DNA from: Veillonella intestinalis
GTDB taxonomy: Bacteria; Bacillota; Negativicutes; Veillonellales; Veillonellaceae
Assembly (NCBI RefSeq): GCF_943193155.1
Contig: NZ_CALPDB010000006.1
Span: forward strand, 62,001 to 126,000
Length of the DNA stretch: 64,000 nt
Direction of reading: 5' to 3'
Below the pieces are notes generated by a model. The model was not told the DNA's origin. It was given only the letters and a program-made list of their open reading frames with translations, and did no database searches. The position numbers and the translations under genes were made by a program. This document shows, piece by piece, positions 1 to 8,393 of this stretch; positions within the stretch are counted from its first letter, which is position 1, and each line of letters starts with the position of its first letter.

Positions 1-132
1 AATGGCCAATTTACGGCGCTTCGGTGGCAAACAAAGCCAACACAATTCCCCCAGCAGATGCCCAATGGCATACTGTAAGCTATGAGGTAACGCACAGATT
101 ACGGCGCTAAACAGTTTCATAAATCTATACAT
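1..132 (-). CDS. LpxL/HtrB-type lipid A acyltransferase, N-terminal fragment
   Basis: Only the first 44 codons lie in the window; the gene runs off the left edge. Read on the minus strand it opens with ATG at 132, 9 bases after the lpxD stop, behind a GGGAG ribosome-binding site. The peptide starts MYRFMKLFSAVICALPHSLQ, has a hydrophobic N-terminal segment and then the basic stretch PPKRRKLAI. That layout matches the N-terminus of late lauroyl/myristoyl acyltransferases, inner-membrane enzymes that add secondary acyl chains to lipid A. Position directly after lpxD fits a lipid A role. The catalytic HX4D motif is outside the window, so substrate and completeness cannot be judged. Confidence 0.72.
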   Translation of the reverse strand, partial: MYRFMKLFSAVICALPHSLQYAIGHLLGELCWLCLPPKRRKLAI

Positions 133-141
133 AGACGCTCC

Positions 142-1173
142 CTACTTTGCTGCTAATTGCTCTTTTAAAGCAGCTAACTCTTTTTCTAATTGTTTAATTG
201 TCTTAGCCATTTCAGGTAAACGATTCTCATAGGCCGATAACTTAAGCCATTCCTTATGAGGCCGTTGTGGGAAACCTGCATAGGTACCATTCGATGGCAC
301 ATTGCCAATAATCCCAGTCTTGCCTGCAAAGGTAACATTATCACCAATCGTAATATGACCAGTACAACCAGTTTGCCCTGCAAAAATTACATGATTACCG
401 CATTTAGTACTACCTGCAATACCAACCTGAGCAATGAGGAAACAGTCTTCCCCAATTTCAACATTGTGGCCTAAATGTACAAGATTATCAATCTTCGTAC
501 CACGACGAACTAAGGTAGAACTCATGGTAGCATTATCTACACAGGAACAAGAACCAATTTCTACATCATCTTCCAAAATTACATTGCCCACTTGAGGAAT
601 GTGAGTATGTACACCATTTTCAGTAGCAAAACCAAAACCTTCGCCACCGATAACAGCTTTAGCCCGTAAAACAACACGTTTCCCTAAAATACAATTTTCA
701 TGGACAATAGCACCACTATAAATAACTGTATCTTCACCGATTTTTGCATTATGGCCAATATACACATACGGATGTAATACTACATTGTCACCAATAACCG
801 CATTATCATAAATAACACAATATGGGCCTACTGTAACATTCTTACCAAAGGTTACATTATTACCAATAATAGCTGTCTCATGAATGCCTGTAGGAAATAC
901 AACTGGCGGATGGAATTTCTGTAAGATTTGTGCAAAAGCGACTTTCGCATTGGGCACTACAATTTGAGGAATACTCACATCTGCTAGGGGTGCCTCTACT
1001 ATGACAGCACCTGCTTTACTTTGTCCAACAAATTCACAATATTCGCCCACGGCAAAGGAAATTGCCTGTGGCGCTGCTTGGTCAAGACTCCTAGTTTCAG
1101 CAATCTCAACTGTTCCATCACCTATTACTTTACCCTGTACACTGTTAGCTAGTTCCTCAACTGTATACGTCAC
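142..1173 (-). CDS. lpxD: UDP-3-O-acylglucosamine N-acyltransferase LpxD
   Basis: LpxD adds the N-linked 3-hydroxyacyl chain to UDP-3-O-acylglucosamine, the third step of lipid A synthesis, in the cytoplasm. The 343-residue product has the expected length. Residues about 1-95 form the uridine-binding N-terminal domain, about 98-300 are hexapeptide repeats of the left-handed beta helix (IGNNVTFGKNVTVG, IGDNVVLHPYVYIG, IGEDCFLIAQVGIAG), and the C-terminus is a helical tail ending KELAALKEQLAAK. The catalytic histidine of the family corresponds to H236 in LVHLGHNVEIG. It is the last complete gene of the outer-membrane cluster here, 39 bases after an OmpH-like lipoprotein gene, an arrangement (bamA, ompH, lpxD) common in diderm bacteria. 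Confidence 0.96.
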   Translation of the reverse strand: MTYTVEELANSVQGKVIGDGTVEIAETRSLDQAAPQAISFAVGEYCEFVGQSKAGAVIVEAPLADVSIPQIVVPNAKVAFAQILQKFHPPVVFPTGIHETAIIGNNVTFGKNVTVGPYCVIYDNAVIGDNVVLHPYVYIGHNAKIGEDTVIYSGAIVHENCILGKRVVLRAKAVIGGEGFGFATENGVHTHIPQVGNVILEDDVEIGSCSCVDNATMSSTLVRRGTKIDNLVHLGHNVEIGEDCFLIAQVGIAGSTKCGNHVIFAGQTGCTGHITIGDNVTFAGKTGIIGNVPSNGTYAGFPQRPHKEWLKLSAYENRLPEMAKTIKQLEKELAALKEQLAAK

Positions 1174-1212
1174 TGTGAAAGTCTCCTCTCAATCCATTAA
1201 TAAATGGTTAAC

Positions 1213-1692
1213 TTATTTATTCTCTGCCTGCTGTTCGCCATTAGCAGCTGCTTGGTCTTTATTTTCAACCTTGCCCATTTTAGTCAATACTTCTTCTGTC
1301 AAATCAACGCCACCACTAACGAGTGCATTTTTTTCAACAACAGCAGTAATACTTTTTTCTTTAGCAATGGCTTGTACATTAGTATCAACAGCATTGCGGA
1401 ACTCATTAATCATAGCTTGTTGATATACTTGCATTTCCTGTTCTGCTTTTTGTTTGCTCTGCATCATAGCATTAGCATCTTGCCCTGCACTTTGTTCCTG
1501 CGCTAAGCGTATATTAATTTCATTGAATTTAGCTTCTAATTTAGAACGCGTATCTTGGCCTTTTTGGCTTTCTGTCATAATTTTTTGCATATCTACATAG
1601 CCCACTTGTTCAGTCGTGCCACAACCAGCTACTAAACCAACGGATACCATCATAGTCAATCCAGCCAATACACGTTTTACATTTTTATTCAT
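1213..1692 (-). CDS. OmpH/Skp-family lipoprotein
   Basis: A 159-residue exported protein. A lipoprotein signal peptide with lipobox LVAGC places the acylated cysteine at residue 24. After it come the start typical of OmpH/Skp proteins (VGYVDMQKIMTES) and a long charged, Gln- and Lys-rich coiled coil, then a C-terminal strand segment (VVEKNALVSGGVDLTEEVL) that in Skp closes the trimer head. Skp is a soluble periplasmic chaperone for unfolded outer-membrane proteins; this copy would instead be lipid-anchored. It is the third of three OmpH-like genes in a row and lies 14 bases from the middle one. Family assignment is firm; client range is inferred. Confidence 0.85.
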   Translation of the reverse strand: MNKNVKRVLAGLTMMVSVGLVAGCGTTEQVGYVDMQKIMTESQKGQDTRSKLEAKFNEINIRLAQEQSAGQDANAMMQSKQKAEQEMQVYQQAMINEFRNAVDTNVQAIAKEKSITAVVEKNALVSGGVDLTEEVLTKMGKVENKDQAAANGEQQAENK

Positions 1693-1706
1693 TCCTGAAA
1701 ACTCCT

Positions 1707-2693
1707 TTATTGTGCTGCGCTATACGATGCAATAATAGCATCAGTTACATCTACAGCATTTACATTTGAAACTTCATTAATTACGATTAAATCTAAATTT
1801 CGTTCTTTTGCTACCACCATAGCTCGCATGCGTACATCTTCTAATATGGCATCATGCAATGCATCCACTTCACTTTGTTTAGCCTTCAAACGACCATCCC
1901 AAGCGGAGTTCCAATCTACAGGATTTGGCAAATTATTGGTAGCTAAAATAGAATCTGCTTTCGCTTTCATCATCTCATCGCGACGAGTTAATAATTCTTT
2001 TTGTAAATTAGCAGCATACTCATCTAGCTCTTTTTGTCCCGCTGCACGCAAAGACGACAACTCGCCATCAACTTTTTGCTCTAATACTTGTATATCATTG
2101 CTTTCAATAGACTGACTACGCTGTGCTAAAAGAGCTTTTAATTCTTCCTCTTTAGCCGCTCGTTCAGCCTCAAGTCTTGCCTTTTGTTCGTCTGTAAAAG
2201 CTAAAGGCTGCGTATTACTACTTAATTCTAATTGCAAATTAACAATTCGTAAATCAGCTTCTGTCATGTCAGTTTTTAATTCACTGCGATATTTAGCAAT
2301 GAGTGCAATACGTTGCTTTTGATACGCAATATTTAATTCTTGTTCTTTCGCTTTTACTTTACTCATCAATTCTGTATTTAACAGGTCGGTAATTTCTTTA
2401 TCAGAACCTAAAGATTGTAATGCTAAGGACTGTTCTTGAGATTTCAACGTTAAGGTTTGTTGCTCACTTTTATACTTAGCTTGCAAATCTTCTAATTCTT
2501 TTTTAGCTTTTGTATAGTCTTCATAAGCAGGATTAAATGAAATTACTTTCTCCATTTTTACAAGTCCCACTTTAGGCAAAGTAGCGACTCCTGTAGATTT
2601 TGATGAATCTAAGCGACTGTGAATAAAAAGCCCCAGTAATAAGGCGACAATCACAACGACAGCTACCAAAATCCAACGATAGGTTAGCTTCAT
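1707..2693 (-). CDS. Long membrane-anchored OmpH/Skp-like protein
   Basis: At 328 residues this is about twice the length of ordinary Skp. Residues about 8-26 form an uncleaved-looking hydrophobic segment (WILVAVVVIVALLLGLFIHS), followed by the OmpH opening (VGLVKMEKVISFNPAYEDY), a long coiled coil through about residue 270, and the family's C-terminal part (MRAMVVAKERNLDLIVINE, then VDVTDAIIASY). The coiled coil contains an internal duplication-like stretch rich in Lys/Glu/Ala, which explains the extra length. A periplasmic chaperone tethered to the inner membrane is the likely form. It sits between two shorter paralogues in the bamA-lpxD operon. Confidence 0.8.
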   Translation of the reverse strand: MKLTYRWILVAVVVIVALLLGLFIHSRLDSSKSTGVATLPKVGLVKMEKVISFNPAYEDYTKAKKELEDLQAKYKSEQQTLTLKSQEQSLALQSLGSDKEITDLLNTELMSKVKAKEQELNIAYQKQRIALIAKYRSELKTDMTEADLRIVNLQLELSSNTQPLAFTDEQKARLEAERAAKEEELKALLAQRSQSIESNDIQVLEQKVDGELSSLRAAGQKELDEYAANLQKELLTRRDEMMKAKADSILATNNLPNPVDWNSAWDGRLKAKQSEVDALHDAILEDVRMRAMVVAKERNLDLIVINEVSNVNAVDVTDAIIASYSAAQ

Positions 2694-2744
2694 TGTAACG
2701 CCTCCTTTCTACCTATCAGACTTTGCTCATCCTTAATCCATATA

Positions 2745-3254
2745 TTATTTCTGAGTATTTGCATCCGTTGTTTCAGCACCACTGTTTAATTTTTTCTGTA
2801 CTTGATCTGTAATATCTACGCCACCATATAAAACAGTACGTTTATCCATTACAATGGATAAACCTTTCGCATCAGCAACTGCTTTAGATGCTTCACCTAC
2901 TTGGTCCTGAATTTTCTTCTGGATTTCCATCATCTTATCTTGTACTTTGCCTTGGTACTGAGCCGCTAATTCAGCTTTTTGATTGTCATCCATATTAGCG
3001 GTTTGATTATTAAATTCATCGCTAAGCTGTTTCTTGTATTCATCTAACTCTTTGTTAGCTGCCACAACCGCTGGGGAAGTAGCACTCAATACTTTAGTCG
3101 TATCAATCACACCAATATTACTGTTAGTATCTGCTGCCATGCTTGGAGTTGCCATCTGTGTATACGCGATAGCCCCAATACCTAGCAAGAAAATAACAGC
3201 AACAAACAAAGATACAAATTTCTTATTTTTTTGGTTATTAATTAACCGCATCAT
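2745..3254 (-). CDS. Short OmpH/Skp-like chaperone
   Basis: The product is about 169 residues with a hydrophobic N-terminal segment (FVSLFVAVIFLLGIGAIAYT) that may be a signal peptide or an anchor, then the OmpH start (NIGVIDTTKVLSATSPAVVA), a coiled-coil arm with QKAELAAQYQGKVQDKMMEI, and the C-terminal GLSIVMDKRTVLYGGVDIT block, the best Skp match of the three copies. I chose ATG at 3254; an in-frame TTG at 3260 lies closer to the GAAGG ribosome-binding site and is also possible (it adds two residues). Expected role: periplasmic holdase for outer-membrane proteins leaving Sec on the way to BamA. Confidence 0.87.
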   Translation of the reverse strand: MMRLINNQKNKKFVSLFVAVIFLLGIGAIAYTQMATPSMAADTNSNIGVIDTTKVLSATSPAVVAANKELDEYKKQLSDEFNNQTANMDDNQKAELAAQYQGKVQDKMMEIQKKIQDQVGEASKAVADAKGLSIVMDKRTVLYGGVDITDQVQKKLNSGAETTDANTQK

Positions 3255-3307
3255 AGGCAATATACCTTCTTTCTTTCTAACATCTAATTACATTATAACC
3301 TATATTC

Positions 3308-4582
3308 TTAAATATAACCGATTAAACGTAACCATTTATTATCTTCTGTCACCACATATTCTAAGGTCAAGTAATTATTCAAATCATAGCCTAAACCAAA
3401 TTCATTGCGGTGAATTTCAAAATCCCTTTGCGCTCTCACATGCCAACGTTCGCCGATAGTCTGACTAAGCCATACACGGCTATATTTATCAGATAGATTG
3501 TACTGATAAGCAATCGTTGTATCTGGCGTAATATGATACGCATAGGATGGATAAAACGACCACTTATACGTATCAGGGAAGAAATTGGTTTCTAAATACC
3601 AATCGCCCCGCCCCTGTTTTACCCCGGTAAAAAGCTTAAAACCTACATTATGCTCCGCTTCCGATCCCATGTCCAAATACGCTTCACCGCGCACAATATA
3701 GCGTGACGAATCCACCTGTATCTTAAGCAATAAATCAGTGCCTAATTGCAATTGTGGTGTCATAGATATACCAAAGCGTTCACTAGCCCGACTAGTATTT
3801 AAGCCTTGTTGAATATCCTTTAAAATATCACTTTCATGGCGAGCAATAAAAGCTACGGGAACACCTTCAAAACTCACTAAATAGGAGTCATAATAACTCT
3901 TGGTAGCAAAAAACAAACTAGACGGCAATGTATTAGAAGAAATCTCCGTGCTACTATGCCGCACCATAGCGCCTTGTGGAATTAAATACACCCGCACTTT
4001 TGTATCAGTGCCAGGTGTAATTTCTACTTGTGGAATAAATTCTGGTAAGGCCCCTTCTAATTCATTACGAACCAATTGACTGGTAACAGCACTAGCCCAA
4101 TCTAAGGAATCTAACGGTGCCCCTAGCAAAATTTGTTCAATCCGTGGCTTTACAAATGCCACATCTTGAGCTACTAATTGCTGAGCTAAAGGTGTTAAAT
4201 TACCATATTCAACTGACACCTCTACGGTTTGAATTGTCTGTCCATAAGGTCGTAAACGAACCTCTAATTGACTCGTTATACCTGGCGTAATCTCCAAAGA
4301 CTCTACCGTATACCCATACAGAATGCGATCAATAATATCACTTGTCACTTTATGGTATGTAGCTTCACCAGCTCGTACAGTCTCTGTGTCAACACCAATA
4401 TATAATTTATCAGCTGCCGTCTGCACCGCAGCGGTCATGCGTTTTGCCAATACGGCGGGCAGTGGTTGCCTGGCTCCTTCTAAACTCACTGTCACAGCCT
4501 CAATCGGCTCTGCATAAGCAACAGATGTAGCAGTAGCGGCCATATATATGGCCGCTCCCACCCGTAAGCCCCAACGCTTCAT
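3308..4582 (-). CDS. Uncharacterised outer-membrane protein downstream of bamA
   Basis: A 424-residue protein with a clear signal peptide (cleavage near AYA-EP, residue 24). The N-terminal half (about 25-210) alternates short helices and strands and contains phrases such as VESLEITPGITSQLEVRLRP and VEITPGTDTKVRVYLIPQG, which read like two related POTRA-like or strand-rich units. The C-terminal half (about 260-424) is a run of alternating amphipathic strands with aromatic girdle residues (WYLETNFFPDTYKWSFYPSY), suggesting a beta-barrel. The final residues WLRLIGYI do not form a classical terminal aromatic signal. It starts two bases after the bamA stop, so the two are translated together. I do not recognise a named family; a link to outer-membrane assembly is inferred from position. 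Confidence 0.7.
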   Translation of the reverse strand: MKRWGLRVGAAIYMAATATSVAYAEPIEAVTVSLEGARQPLPAVLAKRMTAAVQTAADKLYIGVDTETVRAGEATYHKVTSDIIDRILYGYTVESLEITPGITSQLEVRLRPYGQTIQTVEVSVEYGNLTPLAQQLVAQDVAFVKPRIEQILLGAPLDSLDWASAVTSQLVRNELEGALPEFIPQVEITPGTDTKVRVYLIPQGAMVRHSSTEISSNTLPSSLFFATKSYYDSYLVSFEGVPVAFIARHESDILKDIQQGLNTSRASERFGISMTPQLQLGTDLLLKIQVDSSRYIVRGEAYLDMGSEAEHNVGFKLFTGVKQGRGDWYLETNFFPDTYKWSFYPSYAYHITPDTTIAYQYNLSDKYSRVWLSQTIGERWHVRAQRDFEIHRNEFGLGYDLNNYLTLEYVVTEDNKWLRLIGYI

Positions 4583-4584
4583 AA

Positions 4585-6711
4585 TTAGAATTGTCCACCA
4601 AAGCTGAAGTGGAATTTTTTATCGTCTTTACTTACACCATAATCAAGACGAATTGGTCCGATAGGTGTAGTAATACGAACACCAGCACCTACTGAAATGT
4701 TGAAGGATTTATCATCATCATACCAAGTTACGTGTGGTGCATCCCAAGCATCACCCATATCAGTAAAGAGTACGCCCGTTACTTTCTTAAAGAGTGGTAC
4801 ACGGTATTCTAAAGTAGCATTGTACATTTTCTTACCGCGGAACTGATCATCTTCAAAACCACGAAGTGTATCAGCACCACCTAATGTATAAAGTGCGCTA
4901 TAAGGTACATCCCCTTGAGCCCAACCAATACGGCCACGGAATGCAATTACTTGATCTTTACCAATCTGTTTGTAACTACGATATTCGCCAGTGAATTTAT
5001 AGTAATCGAAGTCACCGCCTAAACCATGACCCGCCCATTGAACGGTACCAGATAAACGTTGACCACGTTTTGGATCATAGATGTTATCGCGGGAATCATA
5101 TACTTTCTGCCAAGTAATACTATTAGTACGACCGAAGTTGTTCTTAATATACTTTTCACCTGCAAAGTCATGTTCTTCATTGTTCCAAGAATAACCAGAA
5201 AATCTTGCTCGTTCCTCTGGCGTTCCTGTCCCAGGACCAGCGGCATAGTTATAGCCACTGTTTTCATCTTCGTCAAATTTCCAGCCATCTTTACGAGTTT
5301 CAAGAGTCAAGTAATCTCGTGTATATTCGCCAGTCTGACGACCTAAGGAAATACTAATCCCCTTTTGCGTTTTTACATATTCAGAAATATCTTCCCCGTC
5401 AGAGTTGTAGTCTGTATAAGTATCTTCACGGTCAAAAATAGTTAAGCCAAGAGATGTCCCTTTATCATCAATCCAAGGACGCAAGTAGGATACAGAATAG
5501 TTTCTATAACCAGCTGTACCACCGAATTCCCAGTGAACTTTAATTTTATCACCAGTACCACGTAAGTTGTCTTCCCCAACTTCAACGATACCTACGAAGC
5601 CATCGGAATCAGAATAACCAGCACCTAAAGTAATCGTCCCAGTTTTATGTTCTAAAACGTCAATTTCAAGAACTACTTTATCTGGTGTAGAACCTTCTAA
5701 CAAACGAACGTTAACATCGTCAAAATAACCTAAGTTATATACTTTTTCAACAGAACGACGAACTAAGAATTTATTGAAAGGTTGACCTTTCTTTTGGTTA
5801 AATTCACGAAGAATTACATAATCTTTAGTCTTTTTATTACCATGAGGTATGATATCTTCAACAATACCTTCTGTAATGGAAATATGAAGAACACCATTTT
5901 CATCTACAGCTAAATCATTAACACGCGCTAAAATATAGCCGTCACGATTATACGCCGCATTAATCCCTTGAATACGTTCGCCCACTTGCACTGTATTAAG
6001 CACTGTATTAGGCTGTACATTCAAGTAATTAACTAGCATTTCATTGCTGTATACAGTATTACCTTCAAATTGTACAGTTTTTACAATCGGATTCACGGTA
6101 ACTTTATAAGCGACTTTAACACCTTCTGGCACAACAGTAATAACAGGGTTGATTTCAGATAAATAACCACTTGCACCAAGTGCCGCAATATCAGCTTTAA
6201 TAGCCTCAACAGTTAAAGTATCACCAATATGATTTTTTAATAAAGCTACATATTCATCTTGTACTTCTGCTGGCAACCCATCTACAGAGAAACCAGTCAT
6301 AACTTTACCAACATATGGTTGTAAGTCTTCATCAGTTACACTCGAAAAATAACGAGCATCTGGTGTAGTAATTTCAGTTTGTACACCGGCAGCTTGCTGT
6401 TCTTCTAATTTGGCCCCTTCCCCTTTAGCGACCGTTAATACACCTTTATCTTGTGTGGCCAAAGAGGAGTTGTCTAGTTCCTGACGCTTTGCTTCTTTTG
6501 CATCGGACTCCTGTGCCTCTTCAATACCACCACGAGCCGCGCTAATGGCATCTTGTGCTGCTGCATCGCTAGCTGCTACTGTACTAGCTACTGTTGTTGT
6601 ATTCTGTGTGTTTGTGGCAGTTGTTTCATCTGCTGCCCAAACCGTAGTGCCACTTAATGCTGCGACTACAGCTACAGCCAACATGTTCTTATAGGCTCTC
6701 TTATTCATCAT
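4585..6711 (-). CDS. bamA: Outer-membrane protein assembly factor BamA (Omp85)
   Basis: BamA folds and inserts beta-barrel proteins into the outer membrane. The 708-residue protein has a signal peptide (to about residue 27), then about 105 residues of Ala/Thr/Glu-rich low-complexity sequence, then three POTRA-type domains (about 135-207, 208-282, 283-356; for example VKTVQFEGNTVYSNEMLV), and a 16-strand barrel from about 357 to the C-terminal phenylalanine (FHFSFGGQF). The lid-loop motif of Omp85 proteins is visible as DTLRGFEDDQFRG. E. coli BamA has five POTRA domains, so this version is shorter there and longer at the N-terminus. ATG at 6711 follows AGGAGG. It is preceded by an unknown one-TM gene and followed by an outer-membrane protein gene and the Skp-like genes. 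Confidence 0.95.
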   Translation of the reverse strand: MMNKRAYKNMLAVAVVAALSGTTVWAADETTATNTQNTTTVASTVAASDAAAQDAISAARGGIEEAQESDAKEAKRQELDNSSLATQDKGVLTVAKGEGAKLEEQQAAGVQTEITTPDARYFSSVTDEDLQPYVGKVMTGFSVDGLPAEVQDEYVALLKNHIGDTLTVEAIKADIAALGASGYLSEINPVITVVPEGVKVAYKVTVNPIVKTVQFEGNTVYSNEMLVNYLNVQPNTVLNTVQVGERIQGINAAYNRDGYILARVNDLAVDENGVLHISITEGIVEDIIPHGNKKTKDYVILREFNQKKGQPFNKFLVRRSVEKVYNLGYFDDVNVRLLEGSTPDKVVLEIDVLEHKTGTITLGAGYSDSDGFVGIVEVGEDNLRGTGDKIKVHWEFGGTAGYRNYSVSYLRPWIDDKGTSLGLTIFDREDTYTDYNSDGEDISEYVKTQKGISISLGRQTGEYTRDYLTLETRKDGWKFDEDENSGYNYAAGPGTGTPEERARFSGYSWNNEEHDFAGEKYIKNNFGRTNSITWQKVYDSRDNIYDPKRGQRLSGTVQWAGHGLGGDFDYYKFTGEYRSYKQIGKDQVIAFRGRIGWAQGDVPYSALYTLGGADTLRGFEDDQFRGKKMYNATLEYRVPLFKKVTGVLFTDMGDAWDAPHVTWYDDDKSFNISVGAGVRITTPIGPIRLDYGVSKDDKKFHFSFGGQF

Positions 6712-6784
6712 TTACTACATCCTCCTAAAAAATAATGCCTTCTTATTTTAAACATATTGTTATTACATATAAATGAATATATCC

Positions 6785-7441
6785 CTATTGTTCTTGTCCT
6801 CTCAGACTTCGTCCCCCTTCACGTACAGCCTCTTGAATCTGAGTTGTACTAATTACTGGTGTTGTAACTGTTTCGTTTGTTTGTGTTGTATTCGTGGCCG
6901 TTGATGTTGAATCTTCATAAGTATTGCCAACAGTTCCTGAAGTTGCATTAGCTTCCTGATTCTGACTATCTGTAGTTGCATTAGTTTCAACAATAATCTT
7001 TGAGTCAGTACTGGCCTCACCTTTAGACGTCTCAGTTGTCCTACTAGGAGCATTCATAGCTTCTGAATTAGTAGTTTTACCAACAGTGGTCTCCGGTGCT
7101 GATAAGGTAGTTGTACCCGTAGTACCATTAGATTTTTGCTCTGACTCTTGCAACAACTCTACTGAATTCGTAGCAGGCGTCTTTGGCACTGCTGACTGCT
7201 GCCATACATAATAGGTACCACTTAATACTATTATAATACCAATTACAACTGGCCAATACCCAATTCGTTGCCACAAGGTCGGCGTATGTTTTTCGTCTAA
7301 ATGTTGCAATTCCGCCTTAGCTAGCATTAATTGTAGCTGTCCTTTAGTAGTCGAATCATCAGCATACGCTTGTTCAGCTTTATCAAGCCAAGTCTTAACT
7401 GAGCGAATGCGCTTCTCCATGTTGTCACTTGTCTTATTCAT
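6785..7441 (-). CDS. Single-pass membrane protein of unknown function
   Basis: A 218-residue protein with three parts: a charged, probably helical cytoplasmic segment (1-58), one transmembrane helix (about 61-80, GYWPVVIGIIIVLSGTYYVW), and a long extracytoplasmic tail made almost wholly of Thr, Ser, Asn, Glu and Gln, ending in QIQEAVREGGRSLRGQEQ. The N-in topology is inferred from the positive charges. The tail looks disordered and could cross part of the periplasm. It is the first gene after its own promoter (7519-7547) and precedes bamA, and it lies just downstream of a sigma factor gene. An anti-sigma role is thinkable from location and topology, but no zinc-binding or other anti-sigma motif is visible. 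I do not recognise the family. Confidence 0.75.
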   Translation of the reverse strand: MNKTSDNMEKRIRSVKTWLDKAEQAYADDSTTKGQLQLMLAKAELQHLDEKHTPTLWQRIGYWPVVIGIIIVLSGTYYVWQQSAVPKTPATNSVELLQESEQKSNGTTGTTTLSAPETTVGKTTNSEAMNAPSRTTETSKGEASTDSKIIVETNATTDSQNQEANATSGTVGNTYEDSTSTATNTTQTNETVTTPVISTTQIQEAVREGGRSLRGQEQ

Positions 7442-7518
7442 AACGGCCTCCTTTCATACTTACATACTCGTAAGAAAGGATGATTTTGTGAACTACTTAT
7501 ATCACATTAATCTGTTTT

Positions 7519-7547
7519 ATTATAGCACAGATACGATATTTTATTAA
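7519..7547 (-). promoter_or_regulatory. Extended -10 promoter for the bamA-lpxD operon
   Basis: On the minus strand TGCTATAAT (7519-7527) is a perfect extended -10 element; a weak -35 (TTAATA, 7542-7547) sits 17 bases upstream. It lies after the terminator at 7618-7667 and about 80 bases before the one-TM gene, so bamA, the Skp-like genes and lpxD probably start here. Confidence 0.6.
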
Positions 7548-7617
7548 GAATTCCTTGCAACTTCACGACTAGTTTATAATAATTTTTTAAAAAGTTTAAC
7601 TTTTCAGCCTTTTTTAA

Positions 7618-7667
7618 TCTAAAAATAAAATAAACTGCCCTGAAAGTTTTAACTTAACCGAGCAGTT
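7618..7667 (-). terminator. Intrinsic terminator after the sigma factor gene
   Basis: Minus-strand stem AACTGCTC / GGGCAGTT (7660-7667 with 7633-7640, one G-U pair), with an inner AAGTT/AACTT pairing, is followed by TTATTTTATTTTT. It separates the tamB-sigma unit from the bamA unit. Confidence 0.75.
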
Positions 7668-7741
7668 CATCTTAATTTCTATATTTATTTTTACATTTAT
7701 TTTCATTCAAAAACAAACTCTTTAGCTATTACAAAATAAGG

Positions 7742-8374
7742 TTAATCATTCCATATCTTGCGAGTGCGACTTAACATACCACGCAAACGTTTTATGCCTT
7801 GACGATGTAAACGATGAATATAGCTATTACTAGTAGATAATTCACCGGCTACCGAAGCAATGGAACGATCAGCTAAATACACCTGTTCCATTACATGGCG
7901 CTCATTGCCAGGTAAACGCTCTAAAGCCTCCACTACCACCTGTTGAAAGGCTTTTGATTCCACAGCCATTTCTATGGAAGGCCCTTCATCAGGTAATTGT
8001 TCCCACCAATATTCGTCATCTTCATTAGCAACACTTAATACAGTGCCACCCTTGCCCTCTTTTCGTAAGTAATCAAGGATACGCCCCCGTACACGGTGAA
8101 CCGCATACAATGAGAAAGCAACACCTTTCGTATAATCAAAACGTTCCACCGCTTCAATTAAGCCTACCGTACCTTCTTGCACACAGTCCATCACATCATC
8201 CACTACTTGACGATGTGCCATAGCTTCGCGGAATACCAAGGGCTGGTAATGTTCAATGAGGGCCGTTCGTGCCGTTTCATCATCCCCATTGCGATACGCT
8301 TGCCATAAAGCTCGTTCTTCTTCTGGGGCTAATAATTTAATTTTTTCTAATTCAGCTAAATATGACGATAGCAT
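7742..8374 (-). CDS. Sigma-70-family RNA polymerase sigma factor
   Basis: A 210-residue alternative sigma factor. Residues about 1-60 resemble region 1.2 (YLAELEKIKLLAPEEERALW), about 63-105 are region 2 with the core-binding and -10-melting segment (CVQEGTVGLIEAVERFDYTK, then FSLYAVHRVRGRILDYLRKEG), and about 150-205 are a region 4 helix-turn-helix (ALERLPGNERHVMEQVYLAD). A short acidic linker replaces region 3. The start ATG at 8374 follows AAAGGAGG. It begins 19 bases after the tamB stop, so it is probably made from the tamB transcript, and it ends before a terminator. It could govern envelope genes; target promoters are unknown. Confidence 0.85.
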   Translation of the reverse strand: MLSSYLAELEKIKLLAPEEERALWQAYRNGDDETARTALIEHYQPLVFREAMAHRQVVDDVMDCVQEGTVGLIEAVERFDYTKGVAFSLYAVHRVRGRILDYLRKEGKGGTVLSVANEDDEYWWEQLPDEGPSIEMAVESKAFQQVVVEALERLPGNERHVMEQVYLADRSIASVAGELSTSNSYIHRLHRQGIKRLRGMLSRTRKIWND

Positions 8375-8393
8375 AACGACCCTCCTTTCTTAA

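Noticed and set aside
1001-1423. Plus-strand frame of 140 codons
   Set aside because: Antisense to lpxD and the OmpH-like lipoprotein gene, with the Ser/Leu-rich composition expected of a shadow frame.
3034-3459. Plus-strand frame of 141 codons
   Set aside because: Antisense to an OmpH-like gene and the outer-membrane protein gene; no ribosome-binding site and no recognisable protein features.
5019-5346. Overlapping frames on both strands within bamA
   Set aside because: They lie wholly in the bamA barrel, which is a clear intact gene.
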